From: Streptomyces aurantiacus
Lineage (GTDB): Bacteria; Actinomycetota; Actinomycetes; Streptomycetales; Streptomycetaceae
Direction: 5' to 3'
Length of the DNA: 64,000 nucleotides
Assembly: GCF_027107535.1 (NCBI RefSeq)
Contig: NZ_CP114283.1
Coordinates: 6,758,001 to 6,822,000, forward strand
In this document: positions 19,253 to 27,740 of the stretch, one piece after another
Layout of the letters: the number at the start of each line of letters is the position of its first letter
Position numbering within the stretch: position 1 is the stretch's first letter
Made by a program: the position numbers and the translations under genes
Notes under the pieces: generated by a model
Seen by the model: the letters and a program-made list of their open reading frames with translations, nothing else
Databases searched by the model: none
What the model was told of the DNA's origin: nothing

Positions 19253-20605
19253 GTGTCCGTCCCCGCAGCGCCCCTCGACGCGCCTCCCGGTCAGCCGAAG
19301 AAAGCCGCGACGGCCGCCTGGATCGGCAGCGCGCTGGAGTACTACGACTTCTTCATCTACGGCAGCGCGGCCGCGCTGATCTTCCCGGAGGTCTTCTTCG
19401 ACGAGTCGGACCCGGCCACCGCGACGCTCCTGTCGCTGGCCACGTTCGGGGTCGCGTACGCGGCCCGCCCGGTCGGGGCGCTCTTCCTCGGGCACTTCGG
19501 CGACCGCGTCGGCCGCAAGAAGATCATGGTCTTCACGCTGATCCTGATGGGCGTGTCGACGTTCCTCATCGGCTGTCTGCCGACCCGTGACCAGGTCGGC
19601 ACACTGGCCCCGGTGCTGCTGGTGATCTGCCGGGTCCTGCAGGGCATCTCGGCCGCCGGTGAGCAGGCCAGCGCGAACTCGATGTCTCTGGAACACGCGC
19701 CACCCGGACGACGCGGTTTCTTCACCAGCTTCACGCTCAGCGGCACCCAGGGCGGGCAGCTCCTCGCCACGCTCGTGTTCATCCCGGTCGCCGCGCTCCC
19801 CGAGGACCAACTGCTCTCCTGGGGCTGGCGGGTCCCGTTCTGGATGAGCATCGCGGTCGCCGTCGCCGGCTATGTCATCCGCCGCACCCTGGAGGAGACC
19901 CCGACCTTCACCCAGCAGGCCGCCACCGAGGGTGTCGCGAAGATGCCCCTCGCCGTGCTGCTGAAGGACCACTGGGCGGACGTCCTGCGGGTGGTCGCGG
20001 CCGCCCTCGTCGCCTCGGTCAGCACGATCTTCACCGTGTGGGCGCTGTCGTACGCGACCAGCGACGCGGTCGGCATGGACCGTACGTCGATGCTGTGGGT
20101 GGGCGCGCTCGCCAACCTCGTCGCCCTCGGGGCGATCCCGCTGTGGGCCACCCTGTCCGACCGCATCGGCCGCCGCCCCGTCTTCCTGATCGGCGCCGCG
20201 GGCAGTGGCGTACTGATGGTCGCCTACCTGTGGGCGATCTCCACGGGCTCGTACCCGCTGGTCCTGGTCCTCGGCATCATCACCTTCGGTGTCGTCTACA
20301 GCGCCGCGAACGGGGTCTGGCCGTCCTTCTACGGCGAGATGTTCTCGACCCGGGTCCGACTGTCGGGCATGGCCATCGGTACGCAGATCGGCTTCGCGGT
20401 CGCCGGGTTCGCGGTGACCTTCGCCGCGCAGATCGCGGGTCCCGACGGGGACGACTGGGGGGCCGTGGCCCTGTTCACGGCCGCGCTGTGCGTCCCGCCG
20501 GTGATCGCCGCGCTCACCGCACGCGAGACGCACAAGGTGGCGACGGAGCACCTCGGCGAGCGCGCGCTCCAGGAGTCACCGGGCCGCGCGACGGTGTCGC
20601 TGTAG
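19253..20605 (+). CDS. MFS transporter, metabolite:H+ symporter family (ShiA-like)
   Basis: A 450-residue, 12-helix major facilitator of the MHS family, which includes the E. coli shikimate permease ShiA. The signature ALEYYDFFIYG near residue 26 and the loop motif GHFGDRVGRKK between helices 2 and 3 are diagnostic; a second copy of the loop motif (SDRIGRRPVF) lies between helices 8 and 9. Its place beside shikimate catabolic genes makes shikimate, quinate or protocatechuate the likely substrate. The GTG at 19253 follows AAGGAG with 6 bases between. It is transcribed away from the dehydratase genes and ends at the terminator 20636-20668. Confidence 0.9.
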   Translation: MSVPAAPLDAPPGQPKKAATAAWIGSALEYYDFFIYGSAAALIFPEVFFDESDPATATLLSLATFGVAYAARPVGALFLGHFGDRVGRKKIMVFTLILMGVSTFLIGCLPTRDQVGTLAPVLLVICRVLQGISAAGEQASANSMSLEHAPPGRRGFFTSFTLSGTQGGQLLATLVFIPVAALPEDQLLSWGWRVPFWMSIAVAVAGYVIRRTLEETPTFTQQAATEGVAKMPLAVLLKDHWADVLRVVAAALVASVSTIFTVWALSYATSDAVGMDRTSMLWVGALANLVALGAIPLWATLSDRIGRRPVFLIGAAGSGVLMVAYLWAISTGSYPLVLVLGIITFGVVYSAANGVWPSFYGEMFSTRVRLSGMAIGTQIGFAVAGFAVTFAAQIAGPDGDDWGAVALFTAALCVPPVIAALTARETHKVATEHLGERALQESPGRATVSL

Positions 20606-20635
20606 CCGCCTCACGCGGGACCACAGGACATGCCT

Positions 20636-20668
20636 GAGCCCCCGGACAGCTTTCGCTGCCGGGGGCTC
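20636..20668. terminator. Bidirectional terminator between MFS gene and sugar operon
   Basis: GAGCCCCCGG at 20636-20645 pairs with 20659-20668, with an inner AGC/GCT extension. It lies between convergent genes. Confidence 0.8.
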
Positions 20669-20713
20669 GGGCACATCCGCCGAGGAGGTCAGGTCCCCGC
20701 GGGAGTCAGGAGG

Positions 20714-22552
20714 TCAGGTCCTCGCGGTGGTCAACGTGAGCCGCGGTTCGCCGTGTTCGTCGGCCTCACCGAGCACCGCGGTGAAGGACCCCGTACGCAC
20801 GACCAGTCCGTCCTCGGCCCGCTCGCAGACCAGGTCGAGCCGTCCGGAGTCCGCCGGTCCGTAGCGCACGGCGAAGACGTCGAGCCCCTCCGGCGCGTCC
20901 GGCGCGGGTCCGGCCTCCAGGGCGCTCGTCGTCCGTACGTGACGCCAGCCGGCGTCCGGGTCGCCGTACCCGCGCGGGTCGGCGGCCAGCGCGAACGCGG
21001 CCTGCTGCTGGGTGAGTTCGCTCCGAGCGTCGAAGGAGTCCGGCCCGTCCAGGGGGTGCGTCAGGCGCAGCTCACCGGCGGCCGCGACGAGCGGGAAGTC
21101 GCCCACCCGGCGGAACCGGTCCCCGTCCGCGGTGACGTACGGCATCCCGGCGAGCAAGTACCGCTCGCCGTCCAGCCGTTCGACGACCACCGTCGTCCAC
21201 AGCCGCGTGCCGTCCGTGACGTACAGGGACCGCACCCGGCGCAGCACATGGTCCCGGCCGACGACAGGCTTGGTCACGAGCTTGGCCGCGAGCCCACCGA
21301 CGCGCCGGTCCGCCACCCGCACCGCGCCCATCGGGCGGCACAGCAGGAAGCCGTCCGTCACGGGGCCGAAGCCGTGCTGCCGGTTGACGGCTGCCGCGAT
21401 GAGCACCGTGCCGCCCGCCTCGATCACGGAGGGAGTCATCCGGTCGTCGAACGACACCGTGACCGTGCCGGAGCGCAGTTGGTGGCGGGCGGGCGCCGTG
21501 CTCGGGGCGCGGTGCCAGCCGGTGGTGTCCTGGATCTGCCAGACGAGCATGAACGCGAAGTGCCCGTCCACGCCTCCGTCGGCCCCGACCGCGTGCCGGG
21601 CCCAGCGCGCGTCCCCGGCGTAGCGGCCGATGTCGGCTTTGATACGACGGCCGAAGTACCGCAGCCCGAGGACGGATTCGAAGGCGGAGTGCTGCTCGCT
21701 GTAGCGGGGCCCGCCGATGTCGAAGCCGCTCCCGCAGACGCGCGCGTCGATGTAGCGGGCCAGCGTCTCACCGTCCTGCGCGAAGACCTCCTCGCCGCTG
21801 ACCCGGTGGGCCTGGGCGAGGAACGACAGGGAGATCGGCCCGTAGTTGTTGTCGTACGCGCCGCCGTGCTCCGGCGGCAGCGGGGCGCCCCGGTCCCGTA
21901 CCCGGCGGGCGCGGATCTCGTCGGCGTACAGGCGCAGGGCCCTCTGCCGCACCGGCTCGCCCTCCTCGGCGGGGAGGTGACGGGCGAGCATCAGGCCGCC
22001 GACCACGCAGCCGATGGCCTGGTTCGCGGCGTCCTGCGGATTGAAGACCGTGGCCTCGGTCAGCCAGCGCCAGTACCCGCCGGCCACGCCCAGGAGTTCG
22101 CGGTACTGCTCCTCCTCGACGAGGCCGTCCGCCGCGTCGAGGACGTTGACCGCCTGGAGGAGCGCCCACACCGTGCTCGGCCAGTCGCCGATGGGGTGCG
22201 CGCCCGCCTCCAGTACGTAACGGGCGTACGGCAGGCCGGTGTCACGTGCCGTCAGGTTCGGATAGCCGGGGTTGTCCTCGGTGAAGACCCGCGAGCGCAG
22301 GTGGAAGGCGAGGCTGAGCCGCACGGCCTCCGGCAGGCGCGGGTCCTTGGTGCGGTGCCAGGCGAGCGCGAGCAGGGACGTGATGCCGAGCGAGGTGTCG
22401 CCGACGTCGTCGCAGGCCGCCGGGTTCTCGAGGCTGCCCTCGGAAGTGATCCGGGCCAGGGCCGTCTCGGTGACGCCCGCCAGTACGGCGTCGTACGCGG
22501 CGGGGTCGTCCGGCAGGTCGTGCAACGGCCCGCGCTGGTGGAGGAGATGCAC
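20714..22552 (-). CDS. Putative (alpha/alpha)-toroid polysaccharide lyase or hydrolase
   Basis: A 612-residue protein with no signal peptide. The first 330 residues are helical and rich in paired aromatic/acidic motifs (NQAIGCVVGG, GGAYDNNYGPIS, RYSEQHSAFES) that look like an (alpha/alpha) barrel; the last 280 residues are beta-rich, as in heparinase- or alginate-lyase-like enzymes. I cannot place it in a named family. Position is informative: the GTG at 22552 starts 4 bases after the stop of the second sugar permease, making it the last gene of the uptake operon. A cytoplasmic enzyme that cuts the imported oligosaccharide is the natural inference. Tyr and His in the DNNYG and EQH motifs are candidate catalytic residues. 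Confidence 0.75.
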   Translation of the reverse strand: MHLLHQRGPLHDLPDDPAAYDAVLAGVTETALARITSEGSLENPAACDDVGDTSLGITSLLALAWHRTKDPRLPEAVRLSLAFHLRSRVFTEDNPGYPNLTARDTGLPYARYVLEAGAHPIGDWPSTVWALLQAVNVLDAADGLVEEEQYRELLGVAGGYWRWLTEATVFNPQDAANQAIGCVVGGLMLARHLPAEEGEPVRQRALRLYADEIRARRVRDRGAPLPPEHGGAYDNNYGPISLSFLAQAHRVSGEEVFAQDGETLARYIDARVCGSGFDIGGPRYSEQHSAFESVLGLRYFGRRIKADIGRYAGDARWARHAVGADGGVDGHFAFMLVWQIQDTTGWHRAPSTAPARHQLRSGTVTVSFDDRMTPSVIEAGGTVLIAAAVNRQHGFGPVTDGFLLCRPMGAVRVADRRVGGLAAKLVTKPVVGRDHVLRRVRSLYVTDGTRLWTTVVVERLDGERYLLAGMPYVTADGDRFRRVGDFPLVAAAGELRLTHPLDGPDSFDARSELTQQQAAFALAADPRGYGDPDAGWRHVRTTSALEAGPAPDAPEGLDVFAVRYGPADSGRLDLVCERAEDGLVVRTGSFTAVLGEADEHGEPRLTLTTART

Positions 22553-22556
22553 GGAC

Positions 22557-23438
22557 TCAGCCCTTCATGCCCGAGGTGGCCAGGCCCTCTACCAGTCTCT
22601 TCTGGAAGATGAGGAAGCAGATGAGCGTGGGCAGCAGGGCGAGGGTCGACATGGCGAACATCGCGCCGTACGACGAGCCGCTCGTCTGGTCCAGGAACAG
22701 AGTGAGGCCCAGCGGGACGGTGAACTTGTCGTTCTGCTGGAGGTAGACGAGCTGGTGCAGGAAGTCGTCGTACGTCCAGATGAAGGTGAAGATCGTGGTG
22801 GTGATGAGCGCCGGCTTCATCAGCGGCAGGATGATCTTCCAGTAGATCTGGAAGGGGTTGGCGCCGTCCATCATCGCCGCCTGGTCCAGCTCGCGCGGGA
22901 TCGAGCGGATGAACTGGACCATCAGGAAGATGAAGAAGGCGTCCACCGCGAGGAACTTCGGCACGATCAGCGGCAGGAACGTGTTGATCCACGTCAGGTT
23001 GTAGAAGATCGTGTACTGCGGGATCAGGACGGCCTGCGTCGGCAGCATCAGCGTGCCGAGCATCAAGCCGAACCAGATCTTCTTCCCGCGGAACTCGAAG
23101 CGCGCGAAGGCGTAGGCGGCCAGCGAGCAGGAGATCACGTTGCCGATCACCGCGCCGATCGTGACGATCAGCGAGTTGGTGATGTAGAGGGAGAAGGAGT
23201 TTCCGGAGCCGCTCCAGCCCTCGGAGTAGTTCTCCGGGCGCAGCGAGCTCGGGATGAGCCCGGGCTGGGTGAAGATCTCGGTGTCGGGCTTGAGCGAGCT
23301 GCTCAGCATCCACAGCAGCGGATAGAGCATGACGATCGCCACACCGATGAGCACGGTGTGGATGAAGATGCGGCGTGAACCGGTGGCGGAGCGCAGCTTC
23401 TGCAGCGGCGACTTCGAGGCCGTGGTGATGGCGGACAT
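22557..23438 (-). CDS. Carbohydrate ABC transporter permease (MalG-type)
   Basis: A 293-residue inner-membrane component with six predicted helices and the EAA loop (ELDQAAMMDGANPFQIYWKI) that docks onto the ATPase. Typical of CUT1 sugar importers. It lies 18 bases downstream of the MalF-type permease and 4 bases upstream of the toroid enzyme. No ATPase gene is present here; Streptomyces sugar importers usually share the MsiK ATPase, so that is probably so here. Confidence 0.93.
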   Translation of the reverse strand: MSAITTASKSPLQKLRSATGSRRIFIHTVLIGVAIVMLYPLLWMLSSSLKPDTEIFTQPGLIPSSLRPENYSEGWSGSGNSFSLYITNSLIVTIGAVIGNVISCSLAAYAFARFEFRGKKIWFGLMLGTLMLPTQAVLIPQYTIFYNLTWINTFLPLIVPKFLAVDAFFIFLMVQFIRSIPRELDQAAMMDGANPFQIYWKIILPLMKPALITTTIFTFIWTYDDFLHQLVYLQQNDKFTVPLGLTLFLDQTSGSSYGAMFAMSTLALLPTLICFLIFQKRLVEGLATSGMKG

Positions 23439-23456
23439 GGGTGAAGGACTCCTCGC

Positions 23457-24440
23457 TCAGTCGTCGTAGTGGACCCAGTAGCGGCTGGCGATGAAGTTGA
23501 CCGCCGTGAAGCCTGCGATGACCAGGAACAACACCCAGGCGAGAGCCGAGGCGTATCCCATCTGGAGGTCGGTGAAGCCCTTCTTGTACAGGTAGAGGGA
23601 GTACAGCATGGTCGAGTTGAGCGGTCCGCCGGAGCCGTTGCTGATGACGAAGGCGGGGGTGAACGTCTTGAACGCGTCGATGATCTGCAGGACCACGTTG
23701 AAGAAGACGATCGGCGTCAGCAGCGGCAGGGTGATCTTGAAGAACCGGGTGACGGGCGTGACGCCGTCGATCGCGGCCGCCTCGTACACGTCCTTCGGCA
23801 GCTGCTTGAGGCCGGCGAGGAAGATGACCATCGGGGTGCCGAACTGCCAGACCGCCAGCAGGATCAGGGTGTAGAGCGCGGTGTCGGGGCTGGAGATCCA
23901 GTCCTGGCCCTTGATGCCGAACCAGGCGAGGAAGTCGTTGAACAGGCCGTCGCCGCCGAAGACCTGCCGCCACACGATGGCGATCGCGACCGCGCCGCCG
24001 AGCAGGGACGGCAGGTAGAAGGCGGCCCGGTACAGGCCGATGCCCCTGAGGTCGCGGTTGAGCAGCATCGCCACACCGAGGGCGAGCGCCAGCTTCAGCG
24101 GCACCGAGACGAGCACGTACAGCAGGGTGGCGTGCACCGAGTCCCAGAAGACCGGATCGTCGGTGAACATCTTGTCGTAGTTGTCCAGTCCGATCCACTG
24201 CGCGGGTGTCAGCAGGTCGAAGTTGGTGAAGGACAGGTACAGCGAGGCGAGCATCGGGTAGATCGTCAGGCCGAACAGGCCGACGAACCAGGGGGCCAGG
24301 AAGGCGTACGGCCACCAGCCCCCGCCGCGCCGTCTGGCGAGGCGGCGGCGCATACGGTCACGCTCCCGCTGGTCTGACGGGGTCGACGGAGCGGACTGCT
24401 CCTTCACGACCTCGTCGGTCTTCGCGGTGGTCATACTCAT
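23457..24440 (-). CDS. Carbohydrate ABC transporter permease (MalF/UgpA-type)
   Basis: A 327-residue permease with a basic cytosolic N-terminus (RERDRMRRRLARRR), six membrane helices and an EAA loop (KDVYEAAAIDGVTPVTRFFKI). It pairs with the MalG-type protein downstream. Two ATG codons compete: 24440 and 24434; the ribosome site GGGAG is better spaced for the second, which would remove two residues. Middle gene of the importer operon; the binding protein ends 139 bases upstream, with a repeat-containing gap between. Confidence 0.93.
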   Translation of the reverse strand: MSMTTAKTDEVVKEQSAPSTPSDQRERDRMRRRLARRRGGGWWPYAFLAPWFVGLFGLTIYPMLASLYLSFTNFDLLTPAQWIGLDNYDKMFTDDPVFWDSVHATLLYVLVSVPLKLALALGVAMLLNRDLRGIGLYRAAFYLPSLLGGAVAIAIVWRQVFGGDGLFNDFLAWFGIKGQDWISSPDTALYTLILLAVWQFGTPMVIFLAGLKQLPKDVYEAAAIDGVTPVTRFFKITLPLLTPIVFFNVVLQIIDAFKTFTPAFVISNGSGGPLNSTMLYSLYLYKKGFTDLQMGYASALAWVLFLVIAGFTAVNFIASRYWVHYDD

Positions 24441-24496
24441 CTCTCCCTGACCCTCTCCTGGTGTTTCTGTCGTGCGGCGCCGCTCGGCGCGCCCCC

Positions 24497-24540
24497 CGCG
24501 CCCCGTGAGGGGCGCGGGGAGCCGCACACCAGCCGTGGCC
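24497..24540. repeat. Streptomyces-type intergenic repeat, copy 2, with hairpin
   Basis: CGCGCCCC, a GTGA loop and GGGGCGCG form an 8-bp hairpin (24497-24516), followed by GGGAGCCGCACACCAGCCGT, related to the copy at 17241-17273. It lies between binding-protein and permease genes, where a stem could lower downstream expression relative to the binding protein. Confidence 0.5.
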
Positions 24541-24579
24541 GGTCCGCGGCCGCGAGCGGCGCGTCGGCTCAGCGGAGCG

Positions 24580-25911
24580 TCAGCCGCCCAGGATTCCGGC
24601 GGACTGGTCGAAGAACTCGCCGAGCTGCGCCTTGATCGACTTCTTGCCGAAGGCCACGGCGAGGTTCGACTGGAACAGCAGGTCCCAGATCTGGTCGGCA
24701 CCCTGCGGCGGGGGCGCGGGGGCCTCCAGGGCGTCGCTCGCCTTGCCGACCCGCTGGGAGATGTAGTCGGCGTTCTCCATGTTCAGCTTGTCCGTCTCGG
24801 TCAGACCCGAGGCGATCAGCTTGCGGGCCTTGTCCGTCGGCGGGATGCCGCGCAGCAGCTGCATGTCCTTGATCGCGGTGGCGTCCTGGGCGAAGAACGA
24901 CATGATCTTCACCGAGTCGGCGACCTTCTTGCTGGCCTTGGTGGCGCTCAGCAGCACACCGCCGTTGACGAAGTTGCCCTCGATCGCGCCGGAGAAGTCG
25001 CCCTGCGGGGTGGGCAGGAAGTCCAGCTGCGCGTCGGTGATCGAGCCGCCCGCGCCGTAGACACCGGAGTCGAAGGTGAACAGCGCCTTGCCGATGACGA
25101 CCGCGTTCTTGGTGAGGTCGTTGTGCGCGGCGGAGGTGATCGCCGGCGGCGGGCAGGCGTTGGCCTTGCGCATGTCGGCCCAGTACTCCCACCACTCCTG
25201 GAGGGTGGCGGCGGTGAAGCCGAGCTTCTTGCCGTCGGGCGAGAAGAAGGTCTCGCCGTGCTCACGGGCGAAGATCTCGAAGCACTGGAGGGTGCCGCCA
25301 CCGCCGTCGTCGACGCCGTAGATCTTGCCGCCACTCTTCTTGTAGACGTCGGTGGAGATCTTCTTCAGGTCGGCCCAGGTCCACTCGCGGTCCGGCAGCT
25401 TCAGGCCCAGCTTCTCCAGGCCGCTGCGGTTGACGGTGAGCTGGTTGACGCCGATGCCGGACGGGACGCCGTACAGCTTGCCGTCGACCGTGCCGGCGGC
25501 GAGGAGCGTCTTGGAGAAGCCGGTCAGGTCCAGGCTCTTGCCGACGTAGGAGTCGATCGGCGCGAGGACACCCTTGCGGGCGTACTGCGCGACCAGAGCG
25601 GTGTCCATCTGCAGCAGGTCGGGGGCGCTGCCGCCGGCGATGTTGGTGTTGAACTTGTCGAAGTACCCGTCGTAGCCGGAGTAGGTCTCCCGGATCTTGA
25701 TCTTCGGGTTCTTCTTCTGGAAGGTGGCCAGCGCCTTCTTGTAGGCCGCGTGCCGGTCGTCGCTGCCCCACCAGATCATGGTGAGGTCGCTGCTGGTGCT
25801 GCCGGCGCCGGTTCCACCGCTGCAGGCGCTCAGCGAGGTGCCGAGAGCGCCGGCGACTGCGATGCCGCTCGCGGAGCGGAACAGGGTTCTGCGCGAGATC
25901 TGGTGACCCAC
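24580..25911 (-). CDS. Sugar-binding lipoprotein of an ABC importer
   Basis: A 443-residue extracellular solute-binding protein (family 1, MalE-like). The N-terminus has a twin-arginine motif (RRTLFRSAS) followed by a hydrophobic stretch and the lipobox LSAC near residue 29, so it is likely exported by Tat and lipid-anchored. WWGSDDRHAAYKKAL and YVGKSLDLTGF are typical domain-1 features. The GTG at 25911 is set by AGGAGG with a 5-base gap. First gene of the importer operon, with a promoter at 26157-26186 and an operator at 26140-26153. Ligand unknown, but the last gene of the operon suggests an uronate- or hexose-containing oligosaccharide. Confidence 0.93.
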   Translation of the reverse strand: MGHQISRRTLFRSASGIAVAGALGTSLSACSGGTGAGSTSSDLTMIWWGSDDRHAAYKKALATFQKKNPKIKIRETYSGYDGYFDKFNTNIAGGSAPDLLQMDTALVAQYARKGVLAPIDSYVGKSLDLTGFSKTLLAAGTVDGKLYGVPSGIGVNQLTVNRSGLEKLGLKLPDREWTWADLKKISTDVYKKSGGKIYGVDDGGGGTLQCFEIFAREHGETFFSPDGKKLGFTAATLQEWWEYWADMRKANACPPPAITSAAHNDLTKNAVVIGKALFTFDSGVYGAGGSITDAQLDFLPTPQGDFSGAIEGNFVNGGVLLSATKASKKVADSVKIMSFFAQDATAIKDMQLLRGIPPTDKARKLIASGLTETDKLNMENADYISQRVGKASDALEAPAPPPQGADQIWDLLFQSNLAVAFGKKSIKAQLGEFFDQSAGILGG

Positions 25912-26139
25912 CGGGTCCTCCTGGATGTGCGTGACGGATCCCCTGGCCGTCGAGCGGCTCGGGTCTTTTCCCTGGGGTTTGTGCCTTCCGGCGTGCGGCC
26001 TCGCCCGGCCGCATCGCTCTGACGAGTGGGGGTCCCCGGCATGGGAGCCGCAGTCGCACGAGCGCGCCCTCGCACGGCTGCCGTACGTCGAGTCGAGTAC
26101 GGCGGGACGCCTCACCCAGGGCCGGGTCCCGCCGGCCAT

Positions 26140-26186
26140 GGAAAGCGCTTGTCCGGACATTGGCAGACCTGCGGCTGACCCGTCAA
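26140..26186 (-). promoter_or_regulatory. Promoter and LacI-type operator of the sugar-uptake operon
   Basis: On the minus strand TTGACG (26186-26181) and CAATGT (26162-26157) are 18 bases apart. Right after the -10 lies GGAAAGCGCTTGTCC (26140-26154 region), with the perfect core AAGCGCTT at 26143-26150. The same ten bases GAAAGCGCTT recur, inverted, at 54258-54267 before the GH115 gene. Confidence 0.6.
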
Positions 26187-27304
26187 TGCTTGACTCGCAT
26201 ACCACCGGTCACGGTTTGAATTCCATGGGCCACGGCAAGTCGGCTCGCACCCGCCACGGTGCCGCTGTCGCCGACCGTGCTGCTGACCACCTCGGTGGGC
26301 CAGCTGAGCCGCGCCAGCTCGGTCCGTACACCGGGCAGGAGCTGCGGAAACGCGCCGGTGCCGCCCCCCAGCACGATCAGCCCCGGGTCCAGCACGGCGA
26401 CCACCGCGGCGGCGAGCCGGCCCACGTCCGCCGCGTGCTCGCCGACCACGAGAGCGGCTGTGGCGTGTCTCTCCTCGGCGAGGGCGAAGAGCCGCTCGGG
26501 AGTACGGGGGCAAGGACCGTCGGTGCCCCGCCAGGCCTCCTCGGCCCGGCGCAGCAGGGATCGGGAGCCCATGCGCTCCTCCAGGGCCTCCTGGCGCGGT
26601 TCACGGCCGTCGTCCCACGGGTAGGGCAGCCGGGCCAGCTCTCCCGCGGCGCCGTTCGCCCCGCGCAGCACGTGGCCGCCGATGACGATGCCGAGGCCGA
26701 TGCCGACCCCGATCCGCAGATAGCCGAACGAGTCGCGGCCGCGCGCGGCGCCCTCGTGCAGTTCGGCGAGCGCGGCGCAGTTGACGTTGTTCTCCAGGTG
26801 GACGGGGACGCCCGGCGGCAGGGCGACGGCCATGGCGTCGAAGACGGGGCCGGCCTTGGCGGTCGCGGGGCGCATCCCGGTGCCCTCCCGATCCCGCGCC
26901 GTGACGTCGCCGACGGCGACGACGATGGCGCGCAGCGGGGCTCCGGCCGGAAGGGCGTCGAGAGCCTTGCGCACCGTGTCGGCGGCGTCCGCCCGGGGCC
27001 CGGTGCCCTGGGCGAGCAGGGTTCCGTCCAGGGCGCAGCCGCGCACCTGGGTGTGGGTGGGGCCCAGGTCGACGGCCAGTACGGCGCCCGCCGCGGGACC
27101 GAGGCCGTACACGGCGGCGGAACGGCCGGTACCGCCGGTCGCGGTGCCGGAGCAGGCGGCGAGCCCGGCGGCCTCCAGCTCGGCCACGGCCGTGGAGACG
27201 GTCGGCTTGGACAGTCCCGCACCGGCCGCCAGCTGGGGACGGGTGGCGGTGCCCGATGCGGCCAGTACGGCGAACACGGCGCGGGCGCTCTCGCTCAGGT
27301 TCAT
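26183..27304 (-). CDS. ROK-family transcriptional regulator
   Basis: A 373-residue repressor. Residues 12-45 form a winged HTH (TRPQLAAGAGLSKPTVSTAV), the remainder a ROK sugar-kinase-like domain with the DLGPTHTQVRG phosphate-loop relic and an IGVGIGLGIVIGG strand. The zinc-binding CxCGxxGCxE motif of ROK proteins is absent; the matching region reads NGAAGEL, so sugar sensing may differ from classical members. ATG 27304 follows AGGGAGAGC. Its gene sits between the importer operon and the BadF-type kinase; a 24-bp palindrome spans its own -35/-10 region. It probably controls itself and perhaps the uptake genes. Confidence 0.92.
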   Translation of the reverse strand: MNLSESARAVFAVLAASGTATRPQLAAGAGLSKPTVSTAVAELEAAGLAACSGTATGGTGRSAAVYGLGPAAGAVLAVDLGPTHTQVRGCALDGTLLAQGTGPRADAADTVRKALDALPAGAPLRAIVVAVGDVTARDREGTGMRPATAKAGPVFDAMAVALPPGVPVHLENNVNCAALAELHEGAARGRDSFGYLRIGVGIGLGIVIGGHVLRGANGAAGELARLPYPWDDGREPRQEALEERMGSRSLLRRAEEAWRGTDGPCPRTPERLFALAEERHATAALVVGEHAADVGRLAAAVVAVLDPGLIVLGGGTGAFPQLLPGVRTELARLSWPTEVVSSTVGDSGTVAGASRLAVAHGIQTVTGGMRVKH

Positions 27305-27376
27305 GCTCTCCCTCAGGTCATGCCGCAGCGGCCTGTCGCAACGGTTGTACGGCATGGGTTCCACAACCCTTGACGC

Positions 27377-27407
27377 ACCCTACTTCGTTAGTTAACTTCC
27401 TAACGAA
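27377..27407 (-). promoter_or_regulatory. ROK promoter with embedded 24-bp operator
   Basis: TTCGTTAG (27384-27391), an 8-base spacer, and CTAACGAA (27400-27407) are a perfect inverted repeat. On the minus strand TAGGGT (27382-27377) is a good Streptomyces -10 and TCGTTA (27406-27401) the possible -35, so the repeat fills the promoter spacer. This is a strong sign of autorepression. Confidence 0.7.
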
Positions 27408-27463
27408 CTCGTGCGGTACTCGCCTGCCGCACTCCCCCGAAGCCCGTCCCGGGGCTTCCCTAG

Positions 27464-27663
27464 GCCCTGTCGTCACATTGCCGTCGTCCGCCCGAAGGGC
27501 GGGCCGGGCGGCGTCCGGTGCGTGCTCTCGGCGTGCCGGCCGGAAGCCCTCGTACTGGACGTACCTGGGCTTTCGGCCGGTGCGGCAAGTGGGGGTCCCC
27601 CCGGCCGGTGGCTGGGGGAGCGTGCCGGACGTCGCCCGGCGGACGGGAATGTGACGACAGGGC
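27464..27663. mobile_element. MITE-like near-palindromic element, 200 bp
   Basis: The ends are 22-bp terminal inverted repeats matching at 21 positions: 27464-27485 begins GCCCTGTCGTCACATT and 27642-27663 is its reverse complement. Inside, the two halves continue to pair imperfectly, down to a central hairpin (CCGGCCGGAAGCCC near 27536 against GGGCTTTCGGCCGG near 27567). There is no coding capacity and no clear target duplication (flanks CTAG and TTGG). I have the impression that similar units occur between genes in other Streptomyces, but cannot verify this. It lies between the ROK promoter and the kinase gene and can fold into a large hairpin in either transcript. Confidence 0.7.
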
Positions 27664-27740
27664 TTGGTACACATCCGTAGGCACGGTTCGCCCGCCGCTC
27701 GCTTCGCATGCGCGTACCGCGCACCGACGAAAGAGGCTCC

